Positions 62,922 to 64,000 of a DNA stretch of 64,000 nt are shown here, one piece after another. Numbering within the stretch: the first letter of the stretch is position 1; each line of letters starts with the position of its first letter. The translations under genes were made by a program, and so were the position numbers. The stretch comes from Flavobacteriaceae bacterium (GTDB lineage: Bacteria; Bacteroidota; Bacteroidia; Flavobacteriales; Flavobacteriaceae): the NCBI GenBank assembly GCA_018402205.1, contig JAGYIX010000006.1, forward strand, positions 124,001 through 188,000. The letters are read 5' to 3'. The notes beneath the pieces are model-generated. The model saw only the letters and a program-made list of their open reading frames with translations. It was not told the origin of the DNA and searched no databases.

Positions 62922-64000
62922 TTAATTTTGTTTGGGAATGTATTTTAATTCGACGCGCTGATCTGCGTTGAGGTATTTTCTCGCAACTTCTCTTATGTCT
63001 TCTCTAGAAATGCTTCTGTAGATGTCGATCTCGGTATTGATCAGATCTGTTTTTCCGTAGAGCATGTAGTTGCGCGCAAGGCTGTTGGCGATTCCTTCGA
63101 CACTGCTATTTGAGTTTACAAAACTATTCTCAAATTGATTTTGAAGCTTTTGATAGTCTCTTTCTGAAATAAGCTCTGTCTTAAGTTTTTCAATTTCCTC
63201 GTCGACTTCAATAACTAGATCGTCCATGGTATTCGATCCCAGTGGAAGTCCGCCTAAGAGATAGGCTCCATAATCTTCTAAACTGTAATTAAAGGCAAAA
63301 ATTTGAAGGGCCATGCGCTTCTCATCTACTAGTTTTTTCTGAAGCACCGAGCTTTCACCGTCACTCAAATAAGACGAAATCATATTGAGCACATAAGCGT
63401 CTTTTTCGGCTTGACCCGGGGTTCTGTAACCCAATAAAATCATAGGAATTTGAATATTGGGGTCTTCGAATTGGGTTTGAATAGGCCCTTGGATAGGAGA
63501 CTCTTCATAGGTCTTCTTCACGATATTTTGCCCCTTGGGAATGGGTTCGAAGTACTCCTTTATAAGGCGCTTAGCCTCGCTCATCTCTAAATCTCCGGCT
63601 ACCACTAAAACGGCATTATTCGGAATATAGTACACCTTGTTGAATTCTTGAAAGTCTTCAAGTGTGGCGCTTGCGAGATGATCTAACGATCCAATTACCG
63701 ACCAGCGATAGGGGTGATTGACAAACATATTCTTGAACATATTCTCAATCAGCTGACCGTATGGAGCATTGTCAACGCGCAATCTGCGCTCTTCTTGAAC
63801 CACTTCTTTTTGAGTGTCTACCCCAATTTGATTGATTACCGGATGCAGTAGTCGCTCTGACTCAAGCCAAAGACCCAGCTCTAAATTATTAGACGGAAAT
63901 AATTCGTAATAGTAGGTGCGATCTTGGGTGGTGTTTGCGTTGTTGTATCCGCCGTTAGCAGTTACGATCTTAAAAAAGTCTCCTCGCTGAATATTCTCTG
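62922..64000 (-). CDS. M16 family zinc peptidase, N-terminal part outside window
   Basis: The frame is open to the right edge, so the N-terminus, including the expected H-x-x-E-H, is beyond the window. A GTG at 63803 is only an internal codon. Visible are F-F-K-I-V-T-A-N-G-G-Y-N-N-A-N-T-T near the edge and the downstream zinc-ligand helix V-V-Q-E-E-R-R-L-R-V-D-N. The substrate-channel part has V-V-A-G-D-L, and the second domain Y-L-S-D-G-E-S-S-V-L. About 359 residues are present. It likely acts with the following degenerate M16 protein. Confidence 0.88.
   Translation of the reverse strand, partial: ENIQRGDFFKIVTANGGYNNANTTQDRTYYYELFPSNNLELGLWLESERLLHPVINQIGVDTQKEVVQEERRLRVDNAPYGQLIENMFKNMFVNHPYRWSVIGSLDHLASATLEDFQEFNKVYYIPNNAVLVVAGDLEMSEAKRLIKEYFEPIPKGQNIVKKTYEESPIQGPIQTQFEDPNIQIPMILLGYRTPGQAEKDAYVLNMISSYLSDGESSVLQKKLVDEKRMALQIFAFNYSLEDYGAYLLGGLPLGSNTMDDLVIEVDEEIEKLKTELISERDYQKLQNQFENSFVNSNSSVEGIANSLARNYMLYGKTDLINTEIDIYRSISREDIREVARKYLNADQRVELKYIPKQN

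Noticed and set aside
63803-63805. GTG at 63803 as the start of the M16 peptidase
   Set aside because: The frame continues open with family-like sequence to 64000, so the true start is outside the window.

Overview
The window reads as a densely packed chromosomal segment of a member of the Bacteroidota, most likely a marine-type Flavobacteriaceae. The evidence is the Bat aerotolerance cluster, SusC-type and heme-type TonB-dependent receptors, a DUF4270 lipoprotein, the gliding gene gldE next to mutY and ssb, a short single-domain glycogen synthase, a 93-residue ATP synthase epsilon subunit encoded with beta away from the other subunits, and flavobacterial -7 promoter boxes (TAnnTTTG) in place of Shine-Dalgarno sites. 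No tRNA, rRNA, CRISPR array, insertion sequence, prophage or restriction system was found. No gene-free stretch exceeds 300 bases; the longest is 26041-26263, which holds a likely small RNA with its own terminator.

Layout: 1-5668 (minus) is the moxR/DUF58/BatD-like/batA/batB/batC operon. 5824-13909 carries single metabolic genes (two-gene AKR/AlbA-like unit, sugar kinase, metallophosphatase, gpsA, lipoprotein cytochrome c, nitronate monooxygenase, EamA transporter, ArsC-like protein). 14053-18534 is gdhA-recO-TonB receptor; 18596-23629 is ileS-dksA-like-adhesin-like-lspA; then 5-FTHF cyclo-ligase and uvrC. 26264-30509 is DUF3108-M23 lipoprotein-pgi-small membrane protein. 30478-35308 is a secreted nuclease facing a TonB receptor and a DUF5689/lamin-tail lipoprotein, a plausible nucleic-acid scavenging locus. 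35297-37672 is comF and a Big_5 lipoprotein; 37788-41144 is glyS-xth-AKR; 41128-44694 is panC-panD-UPF0104-radA (minus); 44792-47468 is glycogen synthase-DUF4270. 47504-49812 is GNAT-ClC; 49926-52727 is a TonB receptor; 52872-54681 is atpD-atpC. 54671-57356 (minus) is recX, rng, a 29-residue bS22-like protein and HU; 57446-60317 is mutY-ssb-gldE; and 60359-64000 (minus) is a tandem M16 peptidase pair plus a small lipoprotein.

Three genes (pgi, the Big_5 lipoprotein and gldE) each carry one single-base frameshift with both halves otherwise intact. Uncorrected assembly indels are the simplest explanation, but recent mutations or recoding cannot be excluded from sequence alone. I found no clear-cut new multi-gene defence or metabolic system. 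The observations most worth follow-up are the candidate small RNA at about 26128-26235, the nuclease/TonB/DUF5689 locus, a ClC transporter lacking its gating glutamate, TSP3-like calcium repeats inside the DUF4270 protein, a structured leader ahead of rng, and several nearly leaderless genes.
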